A stretch of DNA of 64,000 nucleotides from positions 1-64,000 of the forward strand of contig NZ_JBHTCX010000001.1 of assembly GCF_042666875.1 (NCBI RefSeq), read 5' to 3'. The position numbers and the translations under genes were made by a program. The notes beneath the pieces are model-generated. The model did no database searches. It saw only the letters and a program-made list of their open reading frames with translations, and had not been told where the DNA came from. Within the stretch, counting starts at the first letter, position 1, and each line of letters opens with the position of its first letter. Shown here one piece after another: positions 16,561 to 25,492 of this stretch. The stretch is from Brachybacterium sp042666875. GTDB taxonomy: Bacteria; Actinomycetota; Actinomycetes; Actinomycetales; Dermabacteraceae.

Positions 16561-16806
16561 ATGAAGCAGAGCATCCATCCTGACTACCGGCCCGTCGTCT
16601 TCCGCGACGCCGCCGCCGGCTACTCGTTCCTGACCCGCTCCACCCGCGGCTCCGAGAAGACGGTGACCTGGGAGGACGGCCACGAGTACCCCGTGATCGA
16701 CGTCGAGGTCTCCTCGGCCTCGCACCCCTTCTACACCGGCCAGGCGAAGGTGCTGGACACCGCTGGGCGCGTGGAGAAGTTCCGCCGGCGCTACGGGCAG
16801 CGATGA
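16561..16806 (+). CDS. rpmE2: 50S ribosomal protein L31 type B
   Basis: 81-residue L31 type B. It has MKQSIHPDYRPVVFRD at the N-terminus, SHPFYTGQ in the middle and a basic end VEKFRRRYGQR, and no cysteine, whereas type A carries the zinc-binding four-cysteine set. AGGAG is 5 nt before ATG 16561. It overlaps rpmJ by four bases (ATGA). Confidence 0.95.
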   Translation: MKQSIHPDYRPVVFRDAAAGYSFLTRSTRGSEKTVTWEDGHEYPVIDVEVSSASHPFYTGQAKVLDTAGRVEKFRRRYGQR

Positions 16807-16928
16807 AGGTCCGCTCCTCCTTGCGCTCGCTGGTCCGTAAGCCCGGCGCGCAGGTCGTGCGCCGCCGCGAGCGGATCTACGTCATCAACAAGCAGGACCC
16901 GCGCTTCAAGGGCCGCCAGAAGGGCTGA
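16803..16928 (+). CDS. rpmJ: 50S ribosomal protein L36, zinc-independent paralog
   Basis: 41-residue L36 type 2: MKVRSSLRSLVRKPGAQVVR, then RRERIYVINKQDPRFKGRQKG. The zinc-ribbon cysteines of standard L36 are absent. It is the last gene of the Zur-type operon, coupled to rpmE2 through ATGA and followed by a strong hairpin at 16939-16980. Confidence 0.95.
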   Translation: MKVRSSLRSLVRKPGAQVVRRRERIYVINKQDPRFKGRQKG

Positions 16929-16938
16929 CCCGCGACTC

Positions 16939-16980
16939 CGGCCGTGCCGGGACCAGGAACCCCTGGTCCCGGCACGGCCG
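16939..16980 (+). terminator. 19-bp perfect hairpin after the zinc-independent ribosomal operon
   Basis: Arms 16939-16957 and 16962-16980 pair without mismatch around an AACC loop, 10 nt after the rpmJ stop. There is no T-run, which is common for high-GC actinobacterial terminators. It separates the operon from the monooxygenase gene. Confidence 0.85.
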
Positions 16981-17033
16981 TCGCATTACGGTGAAGCCAC
17001 CCGCTCCGGGTACCACCGGCGAGAGGCTGGCCC

Positions 17034-18572
17034 ATGACCGCAGTGCCCCTTCGCGAGCTTCCCCTGCTCGAGACCGACGTGCTGGTGGTCGGGGCCGGGC
17101 CGACGGGGCTGATGGCCGCTCTGGTCCTGGCCCGGCGCGGTGTGCGCGCCGAGGTTATCGACCCCAAGTCCGGCCCGACCCGTGAGTCCCGCGCCCTGGT
17201 GGTCCAGGCCCGGTCGATGGAGATCTACGATCAGCTGGGACTGGCGCAGCAGGTGCTGGAGGCGGCGAATCCTGCCACGGGGTTCCAGCTGCGGCAGTCC
17301 GCGAACCCGGAGGGGTTCCAGTTCGCTCCTGCCCAGGCCGGGGACACCCCGTTCCCCGGGGCGGAGATCTTCGAGCAGAGCCGTAACGAGGAGCTGCTGG
17401 CCTCCGCGCTCGAGGGCGAGGGGCGTCCTGTCCGATGGGGCCACCGTCTGGTCACTCTCCTCGAGGGCATCGACCCCGCGGATGAGCAGGTCGAGGCACT
17501 GGTCGAAGGACCCCAGGGGCTATGCCGGCTCCGCGCCCGCTGGTGCATCGGCGCCGACGGGGCGAGCTCCACGGTGCGTCACCAGCTCGGCCTGCCCTTC
17601 GAGGGGGTCACGGACGACGCCACCTTCTGCGTCGCCGATCTCCACGGCGTCACCGGGATCCCCGACAACACCGTCGCCGCCCGCTTCGGCGATGCCTCCT
17701 TCGCCGTGTTCATCCCGCTGGGCCCGGGCGGCCACGCCCGCCTGGTGTGCCTCAGCCCCACCGAGTCCCCGGATCAGGACGAGGTCCTGGCCGAGGCCCG
17801 CGCCGATCTCGGCATCAATTTCGAGCGCGTGGACTGGTTCTCTGCCTACCGGGTCCACCACCGCGTCGCCTCCCAGTTCCGCAAGGGGCGCGCGCTGCTC
17901 GCCGGCGACGCCGCCCACGTGCACTCCCCCATCGGCGGCCAAGGGATGAACACCGGCCTGCAGGACGCCCATCACCTGGCGAACCTCCTGGCCGACGTCG
18001 TCCGCGGCCACCTCACTCCCTCGGCCGTCGGACGCTACGAACGGGAGCGGCGACCCGTCGCTCTCACCCTGATCGAGGGCACCGACCGCGCCTTCGGGAT
18101 CATCGCCCGCCGCGGCCGCGGGGCCGCGGCGCTGCGACGCCGGTTCAGCGGGATCATCTCGCTCCTCGGCCCGACGCTGTTCCGGTCAGCCCTGGGCCCG
18201 CACCTGGGCGGGCTGCTCGGCCAGTACCGGATCCGCTACCGGCAGGTGCCGGCCGGCACGACGCCGCCGGCCTGGGCCGATGATCCGGCAGTGGGCCTGC
18301 GGCTGCTGGCCGACGGGGAGAGGGCGGACGCTCTGCACGCGATGACCTGGCAGCTGCACACCTACGGAAGCCGGGCGCGCCGCCCTGCCGTTCCGGACTG
18401 GATCGAGGGCCCGTTCGCCTTCGCCGCGGATCCCCGGGGCCGGCTGCGGCGCGATCGGATGTACCTGATCCGGCCCGACGGCTTCGTCGCCGCCGCGTTC
18501 CCGCTGCATGCCGGCGCCGCGAGCACCTACGACGTGAGCTCGGCGCTTGCGGCGTTCGAGGTCGTCGCGTGA
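17034..18572 (+). CDS. FAD-dependent aromatic monooxygenase (PheA/TfdB-like)
   Basis: 512-residue flavoprotein hydroxylase. FAD-binding GAGPTGLMAALVLARRGV near residue 20, the second FAD motif GADGASS near 180, and LLAGDAAHVHSPIGGQGMN near residue 287. The C-terminal 100 residues fit the thioredoxin-like domain seen in phenol-type hydroxylases. It probably hydroxylates an aromatic or polyketide-like compound using NAD(P)H and oxygen. GAGAGG precedes ATG 17034. It stands alone and no pathway genes are adjacent, so the substrate is open. Confidence 0.9.
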   Translation: MTAVPLRELPLLETDVLVVGAGPTGLMAALVLARRGVRAEVIDPKSGPTRESRALVVQARSMEIYDQLGLAQQVLEAANPATGFQLRQSANPEGFQFAPAQAGDTPFPGAEIFEQSRNEELLASALEGEGRPVRWGHRLVTLLEGIDPADEQVEALVEGPQGLCRLRARWCIGADGASSTVRHQLGLPFEGVTDDATFCVADLHGVTGIPDNTVAARFGDASFAVFIPLGPGGHARLVCLSPTESPDQDEVLAEARADLGINFERVDWFSAYRVHHRVASQFRKGRALLAGDAAHVHSPIGGQGMNTGLQDAHHLANLLADVVRGHLTPSAVGRYERERRPVALTLIEGTDRAFGIIARRGRGAAALRRRFSGIISLLGPTLFRSALGPHLGGLLGQYRIRYRQVPAGTTPPAWADDPAVGLRLLADGERADALHAMTWQLHTYGSRARRPAVPDWIEGPFAFAADPRGRLRRDRMYLIRPDGFVAAAFPLHAGAASTYDVSSALAAFEVVA

Positions 18573-18692
18573 GGCCGCCGCTAGCCGACAGACCCCCTTA
18601 CCCCGGGCCCCGCGCCTGACGCAAGTGACGTCCGGGGCGGGCTCAGAGAATCAGGACGGCTGATAGGCCACAGCCGGTTCGCCGCACCCGCG

Positions 18693-19910
18693 TCACGCCT
18701 GCCCGCCGTCGAAGTACGCCCGCACGTCCTCCGTCACGGCGGGCACCTCGAGCGGCACTCCCCCGCTGCGGATCGACTCGGCGCCGCGCACCCCGGTGGC
18801 CACGGCCTCGCGGGCTGCGATCGCGGAGACCTCGGTGGCGCCGCCGTCGCGCGCGAAGCGGAGGAACTCCGCGACCAGGCGCGGATCGGCGCCGCCGTGC
18901 CACCCCTCGGCGCGCTCGATGACCTCGACGGCGTCGGGGCGGCCGGGTCCGGAACGGCGCGATTCCCAGATGTGGATCTGGTCCCCGCCGTCGTTCCCCA
19001 TGTTCTCGATCCGTCCCGCGTCGCCGATCGCGGTGTAATTGCGCCAGTAGTCGGGGGTGAAGTGGCACTGCTGGTAGGAGGCCAGCACCCCGTTGTCCAG
19101 CGTCATCGACAGCATCGAGATGTCCTCGACGTCGATGACGGGGTTCAGCTCCTTCTGGGCGGTGGGAGGCCAGGTGTCCTCGTCGTACCAGTCGCCCATC
19201 CGGCGGTCCGAGTTGTCCCGGCGATCGGTGATGTCCCCGTAGACGGCGAGGTCGCCGATGCCCGAGACGCGGCGGGTGTAGCCGCCGGCGAGCCAGTGGA
19301 TGACGTCGATGTCGTGGGCGCCCTTCTGCAGCAGCAGACTCATCGCCTTGTCCCGCTCGGCGTGCCAGTCCTTGAAGTAGAAGTCGCCGCCGGCGCCCAC
19401 GAAGTGGCGGCACCAGATGGCGCGTACCCGGCCGATGCGACCGGAGTCGATGATCTCCTTCAGCTGCCGGACCACCGGCATGTGGCGCATGTTGTGGCCG
19501 ATGTACAGCCGAGCGCGCTTGTCCCGGGCCATGGCGAGCATGGCGTCGGTGTCCTCGATCCGGATCGCCATCGGCTTCTCGCAGAAGGTGGCCACGCCTG
19601 CCTCGAGCGTCTTCAGCGCGACCTCGGCATGCGCGTAGTCGGGGGTCAGGATCATGACCGCGTCGACGTCGTGCCCGGCCAGCAGCTGGTCGACGTCCTC
19701 GACCAGCGCGATGTCCTCCCCGAGCCGCGCGCGGGCCATCTCCTTGCCACGCTCCGACGGGTCGGCGACCACGGTGATCCGGGAGCCCTCGCCGGGGCGG
19801 TGGGCGTGCTCGGCCAGCGGCGAGCGCGCCCCGAAGCCGATCACCCCGATCCTCAGATCCGACATGGCAGGGGCCGACGGGGTGGGCTGAGGTGGCGTGA
19901 GGCCGGGCAT
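18693..19910 (-). CDS. Gfo/Idh/MocA family sugar oxidoreductase
   Basis: 405-residue NAD(P)-dependent oxidoreductase. IGVIGFGARSPL near residue 20 is the Rossmann start, FCEKPMAI holds the conserved EKP motif, and KGAHDIDVIHWLAGG is the second-domain signature with the active His. GGAG lies 4 nt before ATG 19910; an internal ATG at 19865 has no ribosome site. It lies downstream of and in line with the GH42 beta-galactosidase, so it most likely acts on a sugar or sugar derivative released there. Confidence 0.9.
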   Translation of the reverse strand: MPGLTPPQPTPSAPAMSDLRIGVIGFGARSPLAEHAHRPGEGSRITVVADPSERGKEMARARLGEDIALVEDVDQLLAGHDVDAVMILTPDYAHAEVALKTLEAGVATFCEKPMAIRIEDTDAMLAMARDKRARLYIGHNMRHMPVVRQLKEIIDSGRIGRVRAIWCRHFVGAGGDFYFKDWHAERDKAMSLLLQKGAHDIDVIHWLAGGYTRRVSGIGDLAVYGDITDRRDNSDRRMGDWYDEDTWPPTAQKELNPVIDVEDISMLSMTLDNGVLASYQQCHFTPDYWRNYTAIGDAGRIENMGNDGGDQIHIWESRRSGPGRPDAVEVIERAEGWHGGADPRLVAEFLRFARDGGATEVSAIAAREAVATGVRGAESIRSGGVPLEVPAVTEDVRAYFDGGQA

Positions 19911-20053
19911 GAGTCTCCGTTCAGTGGCGGGGGTGCGAGGGGCACGGCAGGTGATGGAGGGGGCGAACTGCGGGGCGGCATCGGATGACGGGAGCGGTGG
20001 GACGAGGGGGACCGGGCCGGGAACCGGTGACGCAGTCCGACGCGCCGCGGCAT

Positions 20054-20091
20054 TCCCCCGATTCGTGGCGGTAGTGCAACGTATCGGGGGA
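20054..20091. repeat. 9-bp inverted repeat between GH42 and Gfo/Idh genes
   Basis: TCCCCCGAT (20054-20062) and ATCGGGGGA (20083-20091) are perfect inverted copies separated by 20 nt. The 278-nt gap 19911-20188 holds nothing else I can support. It may be a weak terminator after the GH42 gene or a protein site. Confidence 0.45.
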
Positions 20092-20188
20092 GTGGCGGGC
20101 GACGACGCGTGTGTCGGGGTGGCCCGGGCACGCAGGCCGCCCGCGCGCAGACCGACCGCACCCAGGCCGCCCACCGCGGTATGCCCGC

Positions 20189-22198
20189 TCAGCTCTCGCG
20201 CACCACCGCCGCGGCGCCGGCGTGCACGGTCACGGCGCCTTCGACATCGGTGGCCGAGAGCATCTCGTAGCCGCTGACCTGCACCACCTGGTCGCGGTCG
20301 GAGTGGTTGAGCACGAACAGGTAGGTGGTGCCGTCCTCCGCGAAGCGACGCACCGCCTCGACATCGCGGTGCAGCCCTGCCACCGACGGCTCCACGCCGG
20401 CCGCGGCGACGATCTCGGCCACCAGGGCCTCGAGCCCCTCGGCCGACGGGCGGGCGGCGACGTACCAGGCCGCGCCCTCCCCCACCGGGTTCCGGGTCAC
20501 AGCGGGCCGGCCGTGCAGCGGTCCGTCGGCCCAGCTGCGGATCGCTTCGGCACCCTCGAGGCGGGTCTTCTCGCTCCACAGATCGGCCTCGGTGCCGTCG
20601 TCCAGATGCAGCACCTGGTCCGCCAGCAGCGGGGCGAACTCCTCGGTGCGCACGCCGAGCAGGTCACGGAAGGCACCGGGGTAGCCGCCGAGGCGCACAT
20701 GGTCGTTCTCGTCGACGATGCCGGAGAAGAAAGTGATGACCACCTGCGCCCCCGAGCGCGCGGCCGCGGCGAGACGGTCGGCGTCCTCGTCGCGCACCGT
20801 GTACAGGGTGGGGGCGAGCACCAGCTCGTAGCCGGTCAGGTCTGCGTCGACCGGCACCATGTCCACTCCCACGCCGAGATCCCAGAAGGCGGTGTACCAG
20901 CGCAGCAGCTCCTCGCTGTAGCGCAGCGCCTGGGTGGGGTGGGAATCCAGTTCGCTCGCCCACCAGGAGGGATAGTCCACGATGATCGCGATCCGGTTCA
21001 GGACGCGGCTGCCGCGCACCTCGGCCAGTGCTTCCAGGGCGCGGCCGAGCGCGACGGTGCTGCGCCAGATGTCGGTGTCGCGGCCGGCGTGGGGCACCAT
21101 CGCCGAGTGGAACTTCTCCGCGCCCGCGCGGGACTGGCGCCACTGGAAGAACATCACCCCGTCGGCCCCGCGGGCCACGTGCGCCAGGGAGTTGCGCAGC
21201 ATCTCGCCGCGGCCCTTGGCGCGGTTGCGAGGCTGCCAGTTCACGGCGGAGGTGGAGTGCTCCATGAGGATCCACGGGTCGCCGCCGGCCACGCCGCGGG
21301 AGAGGTCCGCGGCCAGCGCCAGCTCGATCTGGCCGCGCGGGTCGTCGGCGATCAGATAGTGGTCGTTGGCCACCAGGTCGAGGTCATCGGCCCACGAGTA
21401 GTAGTCCATCCACTTGGTGTCGGACTTGAGCATGAGGTTCGTGGTGGTGGGGATCTGCGGGGTGATCTCGCGCAGCACGTCGCGCAGGGCCCGGTAGTGG
21501 GTCAGCAGCTCGTCGCTCGAGAAGCGGGCGAAGTCCAGCTGCTGGGTGGGATTGGCGTAGGTCGGCGCCGCGCGCGGCGGCAGGATCTCGCGGAAGGTGT
21601 CGTAGCGCTGGGACCAGAACGCGGTGCCCCAGGCGTCGTTGAGCGCGTCGATCGATCCGTACCGGCGCTCGAGCCAGGTGCGGAAGGCGGCCGCGGCCCG
21701 GTCGGAGTAGTCGTGGGGGACGTGGCAGCCCAGCTCGTTGTCCACGTGCCACAGCGCCAGCGCGGGGTGCTCGCCGTAGCGTTCGGCCATCATCCGGGTC
21801 ATGCGCACCGCGTACTCCCGGAACAGCGGGGAGGAGACGGCGTAGGCCTGGCGCCCGCCCTGACCGAGCACGGTGCCGTCCTCGGTGACGGGGAGGATCT
21901 CGGGGTGGTGGCGGGTCAGCCACGGCGGCGGCGACGCGGTCGCGGTGGCCAGGGCCACCTTGATCCCGGCCTCGCCGAGGCGGTCCATGGTCTCGTCCAG
22001 CCAGGTGAAGTCGTAGTCGCCCTCGCGGGGCTCGATCGTGGCCCACGCGAAGATGGCGACGCTGACCAGGTTCACGCCGGCCTCGCGCATCAGGTCGATG
22101 TCCTCGAGGCGCACCTCCTGCGGCCACTGCTCGGGGTTGTAGTCGCCGCCGTAGGCGATCCCCTCGACGCCGACGGGCCAGGGTCGTGCAGCAGTCAT
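20189..22198 (-). CDS. GH42 beta-galactosidase
   Basis: 669-residue intracellular glycoside hydrolase of family 42. The N-terminal barrel starts with GGDYNPEQWP (residues 17-26). The acid/base is Glu155 in WHVDNELGCH and the nucleophile is Glu313 in PWILMEHSTSAVNW. A trimerisation-like middle domain and a small C-terminal beta domain follow. Family members cleave beta-1,4- or beta-1,6-galactosides. GGAGGAG precedes ATG 22198, and a LacI-type palindrome lies 27 bp upstream. No signal peptide is present, so its substrate must come through the ABC importer encoded upstream in the same direction. The usual zinc cysteines of GH42 were not found. Confidence 0.94.
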   Translation of the reverse strand: MTAARPWPVGVEGIAYGGDYNPEQWPQEVRLEDIDLMREAGVNLVSVAIFAWATIEPREGDYDFTWLDETMDRLGEAGIKVALATATASPPPWLTRHHPEILPVTEDGTVLGQGGRQAYAVSSPLFREYAVRMTRMMAERYGEHPALALWHVDNELGCHVPHDYSDRAAAAFRTWLERRYGSIDALNDAWGTAFWSQRYDTFREILPPRAAPTYANPTQQLDFARFSSDELLTHYRALRDVLREITPQIPTTTNLMLKSDTKWMDYYSWADDLDLVANDHYLIADDPRGQIELALAADLSRGVAGGDPWILMEHSTSAVNWQPRNRAKGRGEMLRNSLAHVARGADGVMFFQWRQSRAGAEKFHSAMVPHAGRDTDIWRSTVALGRALEALAEVRGSRVLNRIAIIVDYPSWWASELDSHPTQALRYSEELLRWYTAFWDLGVGVDMVPVDADLTGYELVLAPTLYTVRDEDADRLAAAARSGAQVVITFFSGIVDENDHVRLGGYPGAFRDLLGVRTEEFAPLLADQVLHLDDGTEADLWSEKTRLEGAEAIRSWADGPLHGRPAVTRNPVGEGAAWYVAARPSAEGLEALVAEIVAAAGVEPSVAGLHRDVEAVRRFAEDGTTYLFVLNHSDRDQVVQVSGYEMLSATDVEGAVTVHAGAAAVVRES

Positions 22199-22224
22199 GT
22201 CTCCTCCATCGCGAGATCATTCGG

Positions 22225-22234
22225 GAAGCGCTTC
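22225..22234. promoter_or_regulatory. LacI-type operator before the GH42 gene
   Basis: GAAGCGCTTC is a perfect 10-bp palindrome with a central CG, the usual core of LacI/GalR-family operators. It lies 27 bp upstream of the GH42 start, in the short gap after the serpin gene. Confidence 0.6.
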
Positions 22235-22251
22235 GGCCAGCATAGATGCCG

Positions 22252-23607
22252 TCATCGCGTCTGCGTCGGATCGCCGATCCAGCCGACGACGAGCGGGGCG
22301 AGCGTCGAGGTCTCGTAGGCGACGACCAGGAAGGGCGAATCCAGCACGAGTTCGTGCTCCTCCGCGGGCGCCGAGACCGCCTCGGCGACGACGGCCGTGG
22401 CCGCTGCCGCCTCCATGCCCTCCTCGTCCACGGTGATCACCGCCTTCTGGATCACTTGCGAGATGGACAGGTCCGTCTCGGCGGTGATCCCGGAGAAGTC
22501 GGCCGCACCGGCATCGAAGGCATCGCTCATGCCCAGCTCCTGCAGCGGCCCCGACAGCTCGCCGGCCCAGCCGATGTCGAACCCGGGCAGAGTGAGCTCG
22601 GTGGCACCGTCGGAGGCATCGAGCCCGCTCAGCAGCGCCGAGAGGCTGGCTGCAGTGTCGTCGGCGCTCTCCGCCCACGCATCGAGCACGGCGGCCACTT
22701 CCTCGAGCGGCTGAACGAGAGCGAGCGCGAGGTCGCCCCCGTACGTCCCCAGCGCCGTCGCCCGGCACAGCTCGTCCTCGTACCAGCTGCCGGTCGTGCC
22801 GCTGAGCATCTCGACGCTCTTCTCCTCGCCCTCGGCGGTGGTGAACGTGCCGCCGGAGCGAGTCAGCGTGTCCTGCCAGGCTGCCTTCAGGTGCAGCGCA
22901 TTGACCAGCACCAGCCGTGTCTGCGCATCGAGGGCGTCCTCGGGGACCAGCTCCTCGATCAGATCGTTCGTGGCCTCGGCGACCCAGTCGTTGATCCGCT
23001 GGCGGGCCTGCTCCCGCTCGGCGTCGTCGGCGAAGTCCGCCTCGTAGACGCCGCTGGCGAAGTAGGTGGCCAGGCCCTCGAGGAAGCCGTCCTCGACGGC
23101 CATCCCCTCCTGCAGCCAGGTGCCGTTCACCAATGAGGCGACGGGCGGCTGCGGGGCATCGTCCCCGGCGTTGTCCCGTTCCTGATCGCCCACGGCGGCC
23201 AGCACGGTGGCGAGGGTGTTGGAGTCCTGGGCGAGCTCGTCGATGCTCCCGCCGAGGGCCTCCTCCATCTGGGCGCGGGTGTCCCCGGCTGCTCCCAGTC
23301 CGGCCATGGTCAGCGCGATCTGGGCGGACAGCGGTGAGCACACGGCGTTGACGGCGCTGCGGTCGATGCCTGCCCACAGCCGCGCCGTGAAGGGCACGAC
23401 GCTCTCGCCGGCGCTCTCGGGCGAGCCGGGCTCGGCACGCGGCAGCTCGGCTCTCAGATCCGGCTCGCCGACCTCGCCCTGCCCGTCGTCGCCGCAGCCC
23501 GCCAGAGCGACCGGCGCGAACGGGAGGGCCGCCCCGGCCGTCAGGACGGAGCGCCGGCGCCACTCCGGGCGACGTGCACGGCGGGGCGGAGCAGCAGTGG
23601 TGGCCAT
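22252..23607 (-). CDS. Lipoprotein serpin (serine protease inhibitor)
   Basis: 451-residue serpin with a lipoprotein signal: WRRRSVLTAGAAL then LAGC with Cys38 as acylation site, so it should be anchored on the outer face of the membrane. The serpin fold is supported by NAVCSPLSAQIALTMAGLGA, LVNALHLKAAWQ and the C-terminal FLVVAYE. The reactive loop begins DEEGMEAAAATA with Gly397 at P15; counting on gives Val411-Ser412 at P1-P1' and Pro at P3'. A small P1 residue suggests an elastase-like target. It lies between the permease and beta-galactosidase genes of one operon. AGGA precedes ATG 23607. Confidence 0.92.
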   Translation of the reverse strand: MATTAAPPRRARRPEWRRRSVLTAGAALPFAPVALAGCGDDGQGEVGEPDLRAELPRAEPGSPESAGESVVPFTARLWAGIDRSAVNAVCSPLSAQIALTMAGLGAAGDTRAQMEEALGGSIDELAQDSNTLATVLAAVGDQERDNAGDDAPQPPVASLVNGTWLQEGMAVEDGFLEGLATYFASGVYEADFADDAEREQARQRINDWVAEATNDLIEELVPEDALDAQTRLVLVNALHLKAAWQDTLTRSGGTFTTAEGEEKSVEMLSGTTGSWYEDELCRATALGTYGGDLALALVQPLEEVAAVLDAWAESADDTAASLSALLSGLDASDGATELTLPGFDIGWAGELSGPLQELGMSDAFDAGAADFSGITAETDLSISQVIQKAVITVDEEGMEAAAATAVVAEAVSAPAEEHELVLDSPFLVVAYETSTLAPLVVGWIGDPTQTR

Positions 23608-23693
23608 GTCCTCATCGAAGACGGGACGACGGCCCGGTGCAAGGGCTCCGGCGTGGCGAATCGGCCCCGGGGCCGTGCGGGGCCGGGGCGAGA

Positions 23694-24611
23694 TCACCCC
23701 TTGACCGACCCCTCCGTCAGCCCGCCGCGCCAGAAGCGCTGCAGGACCAGGATGAGGATGGCCAGCGGGATCACCGACAGCAGCGCGCCGCCGACGGTGA
23801 GCTGGTAGAACTCCGGCAGCCGGTCGGTCTGGGCCCGCCAGTTGTCCAGGCCCAGGGTGATCGGATAGAGCGTCTCGTCGGCCAGCATCACCAGCGGCAG
23901 CATGTAGTTGTTCCAGATCGCGACGAACTGGAACAGCACGATCGTCACCAGGGCCGGGGTGAGCTGCGGCAGCGCGAGCCGGTGGAACAGCCCCAGCTCC
24001 CCCACCCCGTCGATCCGGCCGGCCTCCAGCAGCTCGTCCGGGACCGCGGCGCTGGCGTAGATCGAGGCCAGGAACAGACCGAACGGGCTGACCAGAGAGG
24101 GGATCAGCACCGACCAGTAGGTGTTCGTGATCCCGATGGAGCTGAACAGGAAGAACAGCGGCAGCGCCACCGCGGTGCCGGGCACCAGCACGCCGCCGAG
24201 GACCAGCACGTAGACCAGGCGCCGGCCCGGGAAGCGGTACTTCGCCAGGGCGTACCCCGCGGCGGCCGCGAAGTAGGTGGCCAGCACCGAGCCGACTCCC
24301 GCGTACAGCACGGAGTTCAGCGCCCACCGCGGGAAGATCCCGCCGTTGGCCGAGAGCACCGCGCGGATGTTCTCGAGCAGCTGGAAGTCCTGGCCGAACC
24401 AGAAGCCGCTGGTGCCGAACAGGTCCTCGGTGGACTTGGTGGCGTTGACGAGAACCCAGTACACCGGCACCAGGAAGTAGATCGCGATGACGGCGAGGAT
24501 CGCGGTGACCAGGATGGTGGTGGTTGGTCTGCGCCCCGCCTCGCGGGAACCGGAGCGGCCGTCGGCGACGGGCGCGGCGCGGCGGCGGGTGGGGGTCTGC
24601 GTGGTGGTCAT
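23694..24611 (-). CDS. Carbohydrate ABC transporter permease (MalG/LacG type)
   Basis: 305-residue membrane permease with six predicted helices and the EAA loop EAGRIDGVGELGLFHRLALP that docks on the ATPase. A long N-terminal cytosolic tail rich in Arg and Thr (residues 1-30) precedes the first helix. It overlaps the upstream permease gene by ATGA. With its partner it should form the channel of a disaccharide or oligosaccharide importer. The cluster has no ATPase gene, so a shared MsmK-like ATPase is expected. Confidence 0.93.
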   Translation of the reverse strand: MTTTQTPTRRRAAPVADGRSGSREAGRRPTTTILVTAILAVIAIYFLVPVYWVLVNATKSTEDLFGTSGFWFGQDFQLLENIRAVLSANGGIFPRWALNSVLYAGVGSVLATYFAAAAGYALAKYRFPGRRLVYVLVLGGVLVPGTAVALPLFFLFSSIGITNTYWSVLIPSLVSPFGLFLASIYASAAVPDELLEAGRIDGVGELGLFHRLALPQLTPALVTIVLFQFVAIWNNYMLPLVMLADETLYPITLGLDNWRAQTDRLPEFYQLTVGGALLSVIPLAILILVLQRFWRGGLTEGSVKG

Positions 24612-25492
24612 CGGCGCTTCTCCGTCCAGGAGGAGACTCCCAGCGCGATCGCCGAGAGCACGAAGGCGGAGACCGCGATGATCACGGCCTGCGCGGCGGC
24701 CATGCCGACGTCGTTGTACTGGAACGCGAAGGCGTAGGCGGCCATGTTCGGGGTGTACTCCGAGGTGATCCCGGCGCTCATGTTCTGCATCAGCCGCGGT
24801 TCGGCGAACAGCTGCAGGGTGCCGATGATCGAGAAGATGATCGTCAGCATCACCGCGGGGCGGATCAGCGGCAGCTGGAGGGAGCGGACGATCCGCATCG
24901 GCCCGGCTCCGTCGATCTTCGCCGCCTCGTACAGCTCGCCGGGGATCGCCTTGAGCTGGGCGATGATGATCAGCATGTTGTACCCGGTGTAGGTCCAGGT
25001 CACGATGTTCGCGATCGACCACAGCACCAGTTCGGGGGCCAGGAAGTCGATGTTGATGCCGACGATCCCGAGGACGTCCACGATGGGGCTGAGCCCGGGG
25101 ATGTACAGGAAGGACCACAGGATCGTGGCGATCACGCCGGGGATCCCGTAGGGCAGGAAGTAGGTGGCGCGGAAGAAGCCGGGCCACCTCGCGCTCGCGC
25201 TCTCCAGCAGCAGCGCGAGGATGGTGGCGGCGACGATCATCACCGTCACCTGGACCACGCCGAACAGGATCATCCGCCCGATAGAGGCGATGAAGTTCGC
25301 GTTCGACAGCGCGGCGACGTAGTTCTCCAGCCCGGCGAAGGCGCTGGTGACGCCTTCCTCGCCGAGCAGCCCGGAGCGTTCGACGCTGGTGAAGCTGTAG
25401 CCGATGGCCATGATGATCGGGATGATCATGGTGCCGATGAACAGCACCAGGAATGGCCCGAGCAGGAGCCAGGGGGCGGTCTTCGATCTCAT
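24608..25492 (-). CDS. Carbohydrate ABC transporter permease (MalF/LacF type)
   Basis: 294-residue permease with six predicted helices. It begins MRSKTAPWLLLGPFLVLFIG, and the EAA-like loop is EAAKIDGAGPMRIVRSLQLP. It overlaps the solute-binding protein gene by ATGA and the second permease by ATGA, so all three are coupled. Confidence 0.93.
   Translation of the reverse strand: MRSKTAPWLLLGPFLVLFIGTMIIPIIMAIGYSFTSVERSGLLGEEGVTSAFAGLENYVAALSNANFIASIGRMILFGVVQVTVMIVAATILALLLESASARWPGFFRATYFLPYGIPGVIATILWSFLYIPGLSPIVDVLGIVGINIDFLAPELVLWSIANIVTWTYTGYNMLIIIAQLKAIPGELYEAAKIDGAGPMRIVRSLQLPLIRPAVMLTIIFSIIGTLQLFAEPRLMQNMSAGITSEYTPNMAAYAFAFQYNDVGMAAAQAVIIAVSAFVLSAIALGVSSWTEKRR

Noticed and set aside
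20111..22318. Open frame of more than 700 codons opposite the GH42 gene
   Set aside because: A high-GC shadow: its residues mirror the codon pattern of GH42, which has full family motifs on the other strand.
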